In this document: positions 17,352-26,096 of the stretch, piece by piece
How the letters are laid out: the number at the start of each line of letters is the position of its first letter
Numbering within the stretch: position 1 is the first letter of the stretch
NCBI RefSeq assembly: GCF_010233585.1
Contig: NZ_CP045997.1
Coordinates: 1,639,749 to 1,703,748, forward strand
Source of the DNA: Spirosoma endbachense
Lineage (GTDB): Bacteria > Bacteroidota > Bacteroidia > Cytophagales > Spirosomataceae
Length of the DNA: 64,000 bases
Direction: 5' to 3'
The notes under the pieces: model-generated
The model's database searches: none
What the model was told of the DNA's origin: nothing
What the model saw: the letters and a program-made list of their open reading frames with translations, nothing else
Made by a program: the position numbers and the translations under genes

Positions 17352-17691
17352 ATCAAGCCTGCTGGCAGGTAATATTCTTCCCTAGTAGCAACTCATAGCT
17401 GCGACGGATTTCCGATTTTCCAACCGTTTTGTTAGCCACCGTGTCTGGCCCCACCAGACTCTCGTGTTTGGATCAAGCAAACTACGTCCTGTTTACTATT
17501 TGACCCATTTTCATTGCGTACGTATTCTGAACTTCCCAGGTTAGTTTAGTTTGGCATCGAAGACCGAACTGGTCATCGTACTAGTCGCTAACAGCCGCAC
17601 AAAAAACTTCCCTCCTGCATACGATCAACCCCATTTTTTCACTATTCCCGCAAAAACGGTCATTTAAAGGTTTATAGATAACCTGCACCTT
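17352..17691 (+). promoter_or_regulatory. Long ATG-free 5' leader of rho
   Basis: Between the predicted transcription start and the rho ATG I find no ATG at all and no open reading frame of note. The stretch is pyrimidine-rich and G-poor in its 3' half (for example AACTTCCCTCCTGC and CACTATTCCCGC), as expected of a Rho-binding rut region. Small hairpins are visible: CCTG-CTGG-CAGG at 17358-17369, CTGG-CCCCA-CCAG at 17455-17467, and GACC-GAACT-GGTC near 17565. Autogenous attenuation of rho in its leader is known in enteric bacteria; the same here is inference. Confidence 0.5.
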
Positions 17692-19935
17692 ATGTTTAAG
17701 AAAGAAGAATTAGATAAGAAGCTTGTTTCAGAGCTTCAGCCCATTGCTGAGCAATTCGGCATCCGTAATATTGCTAAATTCACCAAAGAAAAACTCGTAT
17801 ACGAAATTATAAAACAACAGTCTGAACGCCCTGGACCAGAAGGCGTTGAGGAAGTTGCCCCGGTTGATGAAGCCCCCCGGCGTGGTCGACGGACAAAAGC
17901 TGCGGCCACCCCTGTTGAGGCTGCTCAACCAAGCCAGCCAATAGTTCCTGTAGTTGCCCCTCCCACAGCTGAAAGCCCCAGTACACGCACCCGTCAGCGT
18001 GTTCGGCGCGATGCTGATGCCGCCGATATTCCAGCGCCAACACCGGAAGATGGCCTTAAAGAAGTTGTTGAAACGGCAGCTATCGAGACAGCTCCAGGTA
18101 CATTCCCGACTGATACTCAACCCTTACCGCAAGCTCAGGAAAATACTGAACCGACTGAGCCAATAACACCGGCTGAGCCCAATGAGCGGACAGAAACGTC
18201 AGCTCAGCCAACGGTTCGCAACCGGAATGAAAACGGACGCGATCGCAATAATACCTCGTTTCGGCCAACAGAATCCGGCCAGCGAAATGATCGTGGGAAT
18301 GGTGTAAACTCCCGGCCGGACCTTAATCGGCAACGTAATCCCCGTCCTGATGGATCGCAGCCAACACAGCGTGACACGAGCGGACGCCCCCGTATGGACC
18401 AAAACCGGGATGGCAATACGCCCGACCGTGGTCCGCGGGATAACAACTCAAACCGTCGCGATTTTAATCAGCGGGATGGAGGAACTTCAGATCGTAATTT
18501 CCGTGATCAGCGGCCGCGTACCCAACGGGCAGTAGCCGATGAAACAGCCCTGAATTTCAGCAGCCAGCCCGAGGATGAATTCCTGACCCCGACAGTTATT
18601 TCGGATGACAATGCAGCCAACACCGCTGCTCAGGCCATTGGTGAGCCAACGCCAGCTGTCGATGAAACAGGCGAACAGCCAGCAGAGACTCCGGTTGAAA
18701 CACAACAGCCTGGACAGCCACAAACGCAGCCACAACCTCCTGTTACCCAGGCTGCGCGGGAAGCTCAGGAATACCAGAACCGCATTCGTCGGCAGTATAA
18801 TCAGCACATCCGCGAATTTGATGGTATCATCGATAATGAAGGTGTTCTAGAAATTATGCAGGATGGCGGCTACGGGTTTCTTCGCTCAGCCGATTACAAC
18901 TACCTGGCCAGTCCTGATGACATTTATGTGTCTCCTTCTCAGATCAAATTATTTGGTCTGAAAACTGGCGACACCGTACGTGGTGCCATTCGCCCACCCA
19001 AAGAGGGAGAAAAATATTTTGCCTTGCTTCGTGTCTCCACCGTAAACGGCAAAACAACTGAGGAAATCCGCGACCGGATACCCTTCGAGTACCTGACACC
19101 GCTCTTCCCCGAAGAGCAACTGCACCTTAGCAACCGCCCGGAGAATTATTCTTCACGCGTACTGGACCTGTTCGCTCCGATCGGCAAAGGCCAGCGTGGC
19201 ATGATTGTCGCGCAGCCTAAAACGGGTAAAACGGTGTTGCTCAAAGAAATTGCCAATGCCATTACCAAGAACCATCCGGAGGTCTATCTGATCGTTTTGT
19301 TGATCGATGAACGTCCTGAGGAAGTGACCGATATGGCCCGCAGTGTGAATGCCGAGGTGATTTCATCAACGTTTGATGAACAGGCCGACCGGCATGTAAA
19401 AGTATCGAGTATGGTACTTGAAAAAGCCAAGCGCATGGTCGAATGTGGTCATGATGTGGTGATTCTGCTCGATTCGATAACCCGTCTGGCACGTGCTTAC
19501 AATACGGTTGTTCCGTCGTCAGGTAAGATTCTGTCAGGTGGTGTCGATGCCAACGCGCTTCACCGTCCGAAGCGGTTCTTTGGAGCTGCCCGGAACGTGG
19601 AAAATGGCGGTTCGCTGACGATCATAGCCACCGCCCTTATCGATACAGGCTCGAAAATGGACGAGGTGATTTTCGAAGAATTCAAAGGAACCGGCAATAT
19701 GGAACTCCAGCTTGACCGCAAACTGGCCAACAAACGGGTTTACCCCGCTGTCGATGTGCTGTCTTCCGGTACACGTCGGGAGGATCTCCTGTTAGATAAA
19801 GAAACGCTGCAGCGTGTCTGGATTCTACGGAAACACATGGCCGACATGAATCCAATGGAAACGATGGACTTCCTGCTCGATCGCATGCGGGGAACCCGGA
19901 ATAATGAGGAGTTCCTGATTTCGATGAACCGATAA
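17692..19935 (+). CDS. rho: Transcription termination factor Rho with long disordered insertion
   Basis: Rho is the hexameric RNA-dependent ATPase that ends transcription. This form is 747 aa, against about 420 in E. coli. The Rho_N helical domain is at residues 1-45 ([18 protein letters not shown]). Residues about 50-365 are low-complexity and predicted disordered: first Pro/Ala/Glu/Thr-rich, then Arg/Asn/Asp/Gly/Gln-rich ([37 protein letters not shown]), then acidic again. The RNA-binding domain starts near residue 375 ([20 protein letters not shown]), Walker A PKTGKT is near 509-514, Walker [18 protein letters not shown] near 587, and the Q-loop region [21 protein letters not shown] follows. 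Disordered insertions of Rho are known in Bacteroides, where one was reported to drive condensates. Confidence 0.95.
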   Translation: MFKKEELDKKLVSELQPIAEQFGIRNIAKFTKEKLVYEIIKQQSERPGPEGVEEVAPVDEAPRRGRRTKAAATPVEAAQPSQPIVPVVAPPTAESPSTRTRQRVRRDADAADIPAPTPEDGLKEVVETAAIETAPGTFPTDTQPLPQAQENTEPTEPITPAEPNERTETSAQPTVRNRNENGRDRNNTSFRPTESGQRNDRGNGVNSRPDLNRQRNPRPDGSQPTQRDTSGRPRMDQNRDGNTPDRGPRDNNSNRRDFNQRDGGTSDRNFRDQRPRTQRAVADETALNFSSQPEDEFLTPTVISDDNAANTAAQAIGEPTPAVDETGEQPAETPVETQQPGQPQTQPQPPVTQAAREAQEYQNRIRRQYNQHIREFDGIIDNEGVLEIMQDGGYGFLRSADYNYLASPDDIYVSPSQIKLFGLKTGDTVRGAIRPPKEGEKYFALLRVSTVNGKTTEEIRDRIPFEYLTPLFPEEQLHLSNRPENYSSRVLDLFAPIGKGQRGMIVAQPKTGKTVLLKEIANAITKNHPEVYLIVLLIDERPEEVTDMARSVNAEVISSTFDEQADRHVKVSSMVLEKAKRMVECGHDVVILLDSITRLARAYNTVVPSSGKILSGGVDANALHRPKRFFGAARNVENGGSLTIIATALIDTGSKMDEVIFEEFKGTGNMELQLDRKLANKRVYPAVDVLSSGTRREDLLLDKETLQRVWILRKHMADMNPMETMDFLLDRMRGTRNNEEFLISMNR

Positions 19936-19944
19936 GGATAACTA

Positions 19945-20011
19945 ACGTAAACACCAAGGCACAAAGCACACGAAGAGTTATCTCTGTGTACTTTGTGCTT
20001 CTGTATTTACG
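19945..20011 (+). terminator. Imperfect long hairpin after rho
   Basis: CGTAAA at 19945 pairs with TTTACG ending 20011, and GCACAAAG (19959) with CTTTGTGC (ending 19998), with a few mismatches between. It begins ten bases after the rho stop. No T-run follows directly; it may act as a terminator or mRNA-stabilising hairpin. Confidence 0.5.
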
Positions 20012-20075
20012 ATGGGCATCGATTAGTTGATAACCGATTGGCTATTCATTAATTTGCATTAAAATCAGAAAAAAC

Positions 20076-20969
20076 ATGAAAGACCTGATCCAATATGCAA
20101 TTCCAGGCTTTGTGCTTCTTTTGCTTGTCGAAGTGATTGTAACGGCAGTTCAGCAGAAGGATTATTACAATGCCAAAGACACGGCCAGTAGCCTGACTAT
20201 GGGTATTGGCAATGTTGTGATTGGCTTTGTTGGAAAAGCAATTGTATTCGGGGCGTTGTCGCTGGTCTATCAGTTTCGGCTATTTACCCTTGATATGACT
20301 CAGTGGTGGACTTGGGCCATTCTATTTTTCGCCGATGATTTCAGCTATTACTGGTTCCACAGAATCAGCCACAGCAGCCGGTATTTCTGGGCATCGCATG
20401 TAGTCCATCATTCATCCATGAAATACAATCTGGGTACAGCATTACGCCAAACCTGGACGGGCAATATCAGTGGTGCGTTTATTTTCTGGATCTGGTTGCC
20501 ACTGGTTGGCTTTTCGCCAGTTGCCGTCATGACGATGCAGTCTATAAGCCTGTTGTATCAGTTCTGGATTCATACCGAACACATTAACCGGTTTCCGGCT
20601 CCAATCGAATATATTTTCAATACGCCTTCGCATCACCGGGTGCATCATGGTTCGGATCTGAATTATCTGGATAAAAACCATGCTGGCGTTCTGGTGATCT
20701 GGGACCGGTTATTTGGCACTTTCGAGCAGGAGCGTAATCGGCCAACTTATGGTCTAACGAAAAATATAGATTCGCATAACCCCGTACGGATTGCCTTTCA
20801 TGAATGGGTTGATATCGGCCGTGACCTGAGAAAAGCGGGCTCTATCAGAAATGCGCTCGGTTATCTATTCGGCCCTCCGGGCTGGAGTCACGATGGCTCC
20901 CGAAAAACCACGAAACAATTGCGTGCCGAGCAGCAACAACCCTATCAACTGGATAAGGAAACTGCCTAG
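20076..20969 (+). CDS. Sterol desaturase/fatty acid hydroxylase family membrane protein
   Basis: This 297-aa integral membrane protein has the di-iron histidine motifs of the fatty acid hydroxylase superfamily: HRISHSS near residue 98, HVVHHSS near 108, and HRVHHGSD near 190. Hydrophobic segments lie at about residues 5-25, 45-70, 80-98 and 140-165. Such enzymes hydroxylate or desaturate lipids using O2 and an electron donor. Bacteroidota use relatives in carotenoid, hopanoid-like, ornithine-lipid and sulfonolipid modification, so the substrate is open. The gene appears monocistronic. The upstream TTGATAA and TTAATTTG pair only partly resembles a promoter. Confidence 0.85.
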   Translation: MKDLIQYAIPGFVLLLLVEVIVTAVQQKDYYNAKDTASSLTMGIGNVVIGFVGKAIVFGALSLVYQFRLFTLDMTQWWTWAILFFADDFSYYWFHRISHSSRYFWASHVVHHSSMKYNLGTALRQTWTGNISGAFIFWIWLPLVGFSPVAVMTMQSISLLYQFWIHTEHINRFPAPIEYIFNTPSHHRVHHGSDLNYLDKNHAGVLVIWDRLFGTFEQERNRPTYGLTKNIDSHNPVRIAFHEWVDIGRDLRKAGSIRNALGYLFGPPGWSHDGSRKTTKQLRAEQQQPYQLDKETA

Positions 20970-21041
20970 GCTATTGCTTACCTTCTGGACGTAAAATCAT
21001 TATTCTAACCAGAAAGCCTTTTTTCAGGTTAGATCAGCGTT

Positions 21042-21743
21042 ATGTTGACCACATTGCTGCTTGCCTGTTTTCTGCTAAAGCCATTGCCGGATTCGATCCC
21101 ATCGGTCGATTCAACAACTCGTGTACGCCCTAAACTCAAGGCAGCCTTTAATCTCGATTTCCGAAATTCGTTTTTAAAGAGCCAACCGGTCAATGTTTGG
21201 GGTATTAATGCCGGGATTACCTATGGTGTCAAAAGGCATCAAATTACATTAGGCTATTACTGGCTAAGTTATGCCACTTACCTCCGTCTGATTGACTGGC
21301 GACGTGATGCGGCCCGGCGAATCAACCTTGGCTATTACACCCAAACCGACATGTGGTTTGTGAACCTTCAATACTGGTGGAACATGACCAATAATCAAAA
21401 ATGGACGGTGAGTGTCCCCGTCGAAATTGGCGGTGGCGTGGCGTACGCGCTTCCGCTGGATCTACGGAAGGAAACGCAGATTGACCGGACCAAACATGAC
21501 TTTTTTGTCCCCATTCAGATTGGAACGTATGCCCAGTGGAAAGCAACCCGTTGGGTAGGACTTAGTGGACAGATAGGCTATCGGTATTCGCTCTTTCGGA
21601 GCGACATCAATCAAAATTTCAACGGTACCTACTATAGCATTGGCGTAACCGTGTTCCCCGCCTTTTTTACGGATGTCTGGAAAGCTGTTACCAAAAAAGC
21701 ACGCATTTCGCCCATCCATCCACCCCATTACAATCAAAAGTGA
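21042..21743 (+). CDS. Predicted outer membrane beta-barrel protein
   Basis: A 233-aa protein with a short hydrophobic N-terminus (MLTTLLLACFLLKPLPDSIP) that may be a signal peptide. The body shows alternating amphipathic strands rich in Tyr, Trp and Gly (INAGITYGVKRHQITLGYYW, MWFVNLQYWWNMTNNQKWTV, VGLSGQIGYRYSLFRSDI), ending in YSIGVTVFPAFFTDVWKAV plus a Lys/His/Pro tail. I do not recognise a named family. Position between a lipid-modifying enzyme gene and an acetyltransferase gives no strong clue. Confidence 0.65.
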   Translation: MLTTLLLACFLLKPLPDSIPSVDSTTRVRPKLKAAFNLDFRNSFLKSQPVNVWGINAGITYGVKRHQITLGYYWLSYATYLRLIDWRRDAARRINLGYYTQTDMWFVNLQYWWNMTNNQKWTVSVPVEIGGGVAYALPLDLRKETQIDRTKHDFFVPIQIGTYAQWKATRWVGLSGQIGYRYSLFRSDINQNFNGTYYSIGVTVFPAFFTDVWKAVTKKARISPIHPPHYNQK

Positions 21744-21841
21744 TTGGCCTTCATGGAATTGTCGCCTGAAACGACGACATAGCCGCGCTGCTTCAGTAAC
21801 GACAGCAGCATGCCTAAGAGCGCGAACCCGTTGGTTTTACC

Positions 21842-22153
21842 TTAAAAATCGCTGGGTTTATAGGCAGTCGAAACGACCCGATTCCAGTCAGGATGCCGTT
21901 TGAGGTAAACCGTTACGAACGGGCAAAGCGGTACAATTTTCAGATTATTCTGCTCTATGTAGGTTAACACAGCTTCAACTAAGTGGGAGCCGACGCCCTT
22001 CCCTTCCAGACTGGAGTCAACCTGGGTGTGAATGATCGCCAGTGTTTCGTCGTCAACTTTCTGGTAGGCTACAGTAGACAGCTTTCCATCTATTTTCATT
22101 TCAAAACGGTTTCGGTGGCGGTTGTCGCGGACAGGCGCGTCGGTAAGGTCCAT
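21842..22153 (-). CDS. GNAT-family N-acetyltransferase (YjdJ-like)
   Basis: This 103-aa protein fits the compact Gcn5-related family (acetyltransf_CG/YjdJ type). The acetyl-CoA loop appears in VDSSLEGKGVGSHLVEAVLTYI, and the C-terminal IVPLCPFVTVYLKRHPDW is diagnostic of the group. The N-terminus contains KIDGKLSTVAYQKVDDETLAI. The substrate is unknown. It is convergent with the beta-barrel gene (99-bp gap) and divergent from the BNR-repeat gene, whose start is 84 bp away. Confidence 0.85.
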   Translation of the reverse strand: MDLTDAPVRDNRHRNRFEMKIDGKLSTVAYQKVDDETLAIIHTQVDSSLEGKGVGSHLVEAVLTYIEQNNLKIVPLCPFVTVYLKRHPDWNRVVSTAYKPSDF

Positions 22154-22237
22154 ATCAGGTTAATTTATTCACAAATCAGTTCTTTATCTATCTACTGGTT
22201 AATCGGCCCAATTGTTTAACAACCGACTTTACCAGGC

Positions 22238-23530
22238 ATGGATCTTACCTCACACCATCGTTCACTTTTTGAAAAACCGGGCGTTCATTCATTACCACAA
22301 CTTTATCAATTAGGGCTTGGCGTCTATCATTCCGATAAATGGCGGGAATTATCTTCCTACCTGCGCTGGGAGCTAAAACATAAGCTGGGTCTGTTCCCGG
22401 CCAATCAGTATCTCCGGTTTACTGATCATGCTCCACTCCTGCTGGATTCAGCGACCGACTGCCCTGAATCGTTTCTGGTTTCGCCAGCCGTTGCAGTTAA
22501 CAAAGCGTCATTGGCATGGCGACTGCTCATCGAAACATCCCGCACATTCCAATGCGGCTGTTTGTTTAGCGATGCTTCCGGGCTCTATATCAGTACCGAC
22601 AGTGGCCAATCGGCAACGCTTCACTACCGGTTCACCCATCCAATTCAGTCTGTGTTTGTGTCGAATGAGGGTTATGTGTTTGTCTGTAGCGATGGAAAAC
22701 TGCTTCGTAGTATCGATCGGGGCAAGTCGTTTACAGAAGTGCTGGCATTAAGTAGTCCTAATAGCTATTTTCTGGAGAATAATGGTATGACTGAACTACC
22801 CGACGGTCGTTTACTGATCGGCGAATATGGCGTTGTACGTCACCGTCATTCCTGGCAGAACCTGGCCTATATCTATTATTCGACCGACCGCGGAGCAACC
22901 TGGCAAACCAGCGATTTTTTGATTCGTGATGGGGTCAATAAACACGTCCATCTTGTCAAATACAGTTTATATCTCAATAGTTTGTTTCTGACCGACGGTG
23001 ATAACAAAAAGCAGGTTTGGCTTAACCGAACACTTACTCAACTCGGTCAACCGGCCAATAACCACGGTGATGGCTGGCATCGGCTCAATCAGACGCACTA
23101 TCAGCAGGGCGGTTATCTCTCCATGGCCGAACTGAATGGAAGGGTATTTCTCGGTTCCGACTACCTGGGCGGGACTAATTTCATTGTGTCAACCACGGAT
23201 GGCGAACGGTTTCAGAAGCAGATCATTCCTGATCCATACCGCAGAAGTCCGGTCATGAACATGCTGACCCGACGGACCAATACCGGCCAAACCGAACTGT
23301 GGGCTGTTCTGCACAATAGCATTACCAGTTCTACCCGTTCCCTGCTGATGTTTTCGTCCGATGGAGGTCAAACCTGGACGAGAGTTATCGACTACGACGG
23401 CACCCGGCATGAGATCAAATTGGTTAGTGCTTCTCCAAAACTCATCGATCAGGTACATTTTGCGATAATCACCAAAGCGGGCAACCAGTTCAAACAATCA
23501 GTGTTTAGGGCATCAACCAGGCGATTATAG
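22238..23530 (+). CDS. BNR/sialidase-like repeat protein, no signal peptide
   Basis: A 430-aa protein resembling a six- or seven-bladed propeller. BNR or Asp-box-like motifs are visible: LYISTDSGQSATLHY, LLRSIDRGKSF, YYSTDRGATWQTSD, FIVSTTDGERFQK and FSSDGGQTWTRV. There is no signal peptide or membrane segment, so it is apparently cytoplasmic, unlike most sialidases. The FRIP/RIP and catalytic Tyr-Glu pair of true sialidases are not evident, so an enzymatic role is unproven. Its stop lies 44 bp before the WYL regulator, so the two may be co-transcribed. Confidence 0.7.
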   Translation: MDLTSHHRSLFEKPGVHSLPQLYQLGLGVYHSDKWRELSSYLRWELKHKLGLFPANQYLRFTDHAPLLLDSATDCPESFLVSPAVAVNKASLAWRLLIETSRTFQCGCLFSDASGLYISTDSGQSATLHYRFTHPIQSVFVSNEGYVFVCSDGKLLRSIDRGKSFTEVLALSSPNSYFLENNGMTELPDGRLLIGEYGVVRHRHSWQNLAYIYYSTDRGATWQTSDFLIRDGVNKHVHLVKYSLYLNSLFLTDGDNKKQVWLNRTLTQLGQPANNHGDGWHRLNQTHYQQGGYLSMAELNGRVFLGSDYLGGTNFIVSTTDGERFQKQIIPDPYRRSPVMNMLTRRTNTGQTELWAVLHNSITSSTRSLLMFSSDGGQTWTRVIDYDGTRHEIKLVSASPKLIDQVHFAIITKAGNQFKQSVFRASTRRL

Positions 23531-23574
23531 CCGCATGCTTTGTTTTTTAGGAAGAATCTGCGTTTGTTCGCTTC

Positions 23575-24540
23575 ATGAACCGCCTTGACCGTCTAACTGC
23601 CATTCTGATTCACCTGCAAACCAAACGGGTTGTCCGTGCACAGGAATTAGCCGACCGTTTCGGTATTAGTCTGCGTACCGTATACCGCGATATTCGATCG
23701 CTGGAAGAAGCAGGAGTTCCAATTGGGGCCGAAGCGGGTGTGGGTTATTTTCTGACCGATTACCACTTGCCCCCTGTCATGTTCACCAATGCCGAAGCCA
23801 GTTCGCTGATTCTGGCAGCAAAGCTGATCGAGAAGTGGACCGACGAATCGGTGCGGACAGAATTTGAGTCTGCTTTGTTCAAGATAAAATCCGTCCTGAA
23901 ACGTCCCGATCAGGAACACCTGGATGTTCTGGCTCCGAATGTGGATGTATCGAAACCCATGACCCGTCCAGCCTATGCTGATGGCTTGCTGACAACTATC
24001 CAGCAGGCTATTGCCCGGCACCATGTTCTTGATCTTCATTATCATTCCCTCTACAACGACACCGAAACCCGACGCGAGGTTGAACCCGTGGGATTATACC
24101 ATTACAGCCTGACATGGCATCTAATCGCTTTCTGTCGTAAACGCCAGGATTACCGCGACTTCCGACTTGACCGTATCCGTTCATTGACCGATACCGGTCA
24201 GCGCTTCGCCCGTCATGAACGATTGTCGTTGCAGGAATATATTGAACGGGAACGTACGGGTTCCGATAGGCCGCTTATCAACGTTAGTGTTGTTTTCCAG
24301 AAATCGGTTATCCGCTTTCTGCAACAGGAAAAATATGCCTGGGGTTTTTCCTCCGAAGAAGATCTGGGCGACCGCGTCCGCATGGAGCTCAATACACCCT
24401 ATCTGGAAGGTCTTGCTCGCTGGCTCCTCTCCTATTCAACCACAGTCAGTATCGAACAACCCGACTCCCTGCTGACATTGATGCAGACACTCTCCGAAGA
24501 GGTTAGGGACTATTATGCCGCACAATCGGTATTGCTGTAA
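23575..24540 (+). CDS. YafY-type transcriptional regulator with WYL domain
   Basis: The 321-aa product has an N-terminal DeoR/HTH_11 winged helix (LTAILIHLQTKRVVRAQELADRFGISLRTVYRDIRSLEEAGVPI, residues about 5-50) and a C-terminal WYL domain (residues about 140-210 and beyond) that senses a small molecule or nucleic acid. The WYL region includes LDLHYHSLYNDTETRREVEPVGLYHYSLTWHLIAFC and YRDFRLDRIRSL. Regulators of this type often control an adjacent cluster of GyrI-like, DUF3224 and VOC proteins, which is exactly the downstream set here. A 24-bp-arm palindrome follows its stop and could separate the transcription units. Confidence 0.9.
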   Translation: MNRLDRLTAILIHLQTKRVVRAQELADRFGISLRTVYRDIRSLEEAGVPIGAEAGVGYFLTDYHLPPVMFTNAEASSLILAAKLIEKWTDESVRTEFESALFKIKSVLKRPDQEHLDVLAPNVDVSKPMTRPAYADGLLTTIQQAIARHHVLDLHYHSLYNDTETRREVEPVGLYHYSLTWHLIAFCRKRQDYRDFRLDRIRSLTDTGQRFARHERLSLQEYIERERTGSDRPLINVSVVFQKSVIRFLQQEKYAWGFSSEEDLGDRVRMELNTPYLEGLARWLLSYSTTVSIEQPDSLLTLMQTLSEEVRDYYAAQSVLL

Positions 24541-24572
24541 GTCTGGGTTCCCAAACACCAGCAAACTGGCAG

Positions 24573-24637
24573 TTTTCTGAGATCCGTACCACTGTTAGTG
24601 ATAAAACGCTATAAACCGTGGCACGGATCTCAGAAAA
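24573..24637. repeat. Intergenic palindrome with AACCGTGGCACGG core
   Basis: Two 24-bp arms (24573-24596 and 24614-24637) are inverted repeats with two mismatches and a 17-nt spacer. The right arm contains AACCGTGGCACGG, the same 13 bases present in the palindrome at 47252-47328. It begins 33 bp after the WYL regulator stop and has no T-run, so a dispersed REP-like element is likelier than a simple terminator. Confidence 0.75.
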
Positions 24638-24768
24638 GTCCTGACCAGTTGCTGGTTTTTCATACATGGCAATATCCTTTTCGGGAGGCTTAAATCCTGC
24701 TGACATACTGCTGTCACAGGCGCAAGTTTCCTTTGTGCTGTTAGTAAAACCAAGCATCTCGAACACAC

Positions 24769-25221
24769 ATGCAAACCAAACAAGCTCCCCCAATGACTGT
24801 CCTGTATTATGCCGCTGACACTACCCTGAAAGACCTCGGTCAATTCTGGAACGTGACAGCGCAAGGCATTTATCGGGAGGCCAACCGGCTCGGAATAGAC
24901 ATTACAGGGCCGATCTACTGGGTCTATTATGGGGTCGATAGCAACCCCGATACGGTATTCCGTCTGGAGGTTTCCCTACCCGTTAGCGAAGCGATTGGAC
25001 AACCAGAAGGCTTTGCCTTCAAAGATTGGGAGCCGTTTACCTGCCTGACCGATTTACACCTTGGCCCCTGGGAAAACCTTCACACTACCTATAGCCGACT
25101 GATACCAGCTGTGTTTGAACAGGGAAAACAACCAACCCGCATTTTCCGTGAAATGTACCTGAACATGGACTTAAAACACCCTCAAAACAACGTAACGGAA
25201 GTACAGATTGGCATTGCATAA
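24769..25221 (+). CDS. GyrI-like small-molecule-binding protein
   Basis: A 150-aa cytoplasmic protein with the fold pattern of the AraC-effector-binding/GyrI-like family: GPIYWVYYGVDSNPDTVFRLEVSLPV near residues 45-75, FKDWEPFTCLTDLHLGPWENLHTTYSRL, and the terminal TEVQIGIA strand. These domains bind hydrophobic cations or act as drug-sequestering proteins. It lies downstream of the WYL regulator and upstream of DUF3224 (23-bp gap), so it is probably a target of that regulator. There is a second ATG at 24793 (codon 9) that could serve as the start. Confidence 0.75.
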   Translation: MQTKQAPPMTVLYYAADTTLKDLGQFWNVTAQGIYREANRLGIDITGPIYWVYYGVDSNPDTVFRLEVSLPVSEAIGQPEGFAFKDWEPFTCLTDLHLGPWENLHTTYSRLIPAVFEQGKQPTRIFREMYLNMDLKHPQNNVTEVQIGIA

Positions 25222-25244
25222 ATACCTGATAAACCGACTCAACC

Positions 25245-25637
25245 ATGAAAGCAACTGCACAACGTATTTATAAATCCTGGAAAGAGGATGCGTACGATGA
25301 ACTCGATGGCGCACCTAAACTGACGCAATCGCGTGTAACGAACACCTTTGTCGGTGATATTGAAGGCGAAAGCTGGGAAGAATACCTGATGATGTACCGC
25401 AGTGACGACTCCTGCTCATATATTGGCCTGGAACGCATTATCGGCAAACTTGGTGAACGGTCGGGGAGCTTTGTCGTACAGGGGATTGGTACGTATGAAA
25501 ACGGAATGGCACGTGCAAGCCTTACAATCATACCAGGCAGTGGCACGGGTGATCTGGTCGGGATTCGTGGCCAGGGCGAATACGTTGCCCCCAAAGGGCA
25601 ATACTCGACCGTTACGCTTGATTATGAATTTAACTAA
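25245..25637 (+). CDS. DUF3224 family protein
   Basis: This 130-aa protein matches DUF3224, a small allene-oxide-cyclase-like beta-barrel of unknown function. Family-like segments are TNTFVGDIEGESWEEYLMMY, YIGLERIIGKLGERSGSFVVQ, GTYENGMARASLTIIPGSGTGDL and GIRGQGEYV, with a closing VTLDYEF strand. Members usually sit beside WYL regulators or in stress-response clusters. It is in line with the GyrI-like gene (23 bp upstream) and the VOC gene (31 bp downstream), supporting one transcript. Confidence 0.85.
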   Translation: MKATAQRIYKSWKEDAYDELDGAPKLTQSRVTNTFVGDIEGESWEEYLMMYRSDDSCSYIGLERIIGKLGERSGSFVVQGIGTYENGMARASLTIIPGSGTGDLVGIRGQGEYVAPKGQYSTVTLDYEFN

Positions 25638-25668
25638 GTGCCATCTGCTCAACTAAACGACAAATACC

Positions 25669-26052
25669 ATGAAATTAAATGCGGGAATAATCACGGATAA
25701 GCTTCTCGAAACCAAACAGTTTTATCGAGACATTCTAAATTTCGGCACCACGTTCGAGAATGAGTTTTACGTGTTACTCCATACCCCAAATCGGCAAACT
25801 GAACTTAGTTTCCTACTGCCCAATCATCCAACCCAACATTCATTGTTTCACCCCGCATTCGACGGAAAAGGCGTTTTTCTAACGATCGAAACGGAAAATG
25901 TTGACGAAGAATATGCAAGAATCAGCGCATTAGGTATTCCGATTGTCGTAGATCTTCGCGACGAATCCTGGGGTGATCGCCACTTCGCCATCGTTGACCC
26001 AAACGGTATCGGTATCGATCTGGTCACCTACGCTCCACCTACCGAAGCCTGA
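25669..26052 (+). CDS. VOC family (glyoxalase/bleomycin resistance) protein
   Basis: The 127-aa product has the paired beta-alpha-beta-beta-beta modules of the vicinal oxygen chelate superfamily: KLNAGIITDKLLETKQFYRDIL at the N-terminus, ENEFYVLLHTPNRQTELSFLL, then VFLTIETENVDEEYARISALGIPI and ESWGDRHFAIVDPNGIGIDLVTY. Metal ligands cannot be assigned with confidence. It is the last gene of the WYL-GyrI-DUF3224-VOC cassette, and a hairpin follows before the convergent acyl-CoA dehydrogenase. Confidence 0.88.
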   Translation: MKLNAGIITDKLLETKQFYRDILNFGTTFENEFYVLLHTPNRQTELSFLLPNHPTQHSLFHPAFDGKGVFLTIETENVDEEYARISALGIPIVVDLRDESWGDRHFAIVDPNGIGIDLVTYAPPTEA

Positions 26053-26057
26053 ACAAA

Positions 26058-26088
26058 ACCAACGCCCGTCTACCTGGCGGGCGTTGGT
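26058..26088. terminator. Hairpin between convergent VOC and acyl-CoA dehydrogenase genes
   Basis: ACCAACGCCCG (26058-26068) and CGGGCGTTGGT (26078-26088) form perfect 11-bp arms with a 9-nt loop. On the minus strand it is followed by TTTTG, so it best serves the acyl-CoA dehydrogenase gene; on the plus strand the T-run is poor. Confidence 0.75.
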
Positions 26089-26096
26089 CATTCATG

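Noticed and set aside
18204..18446. Minus-strand open frame inside rho
   Set aside because: It is the antisense of Rho's Arg/Asn-rich low-complexity insertion and reads as a biased shadow without homology.
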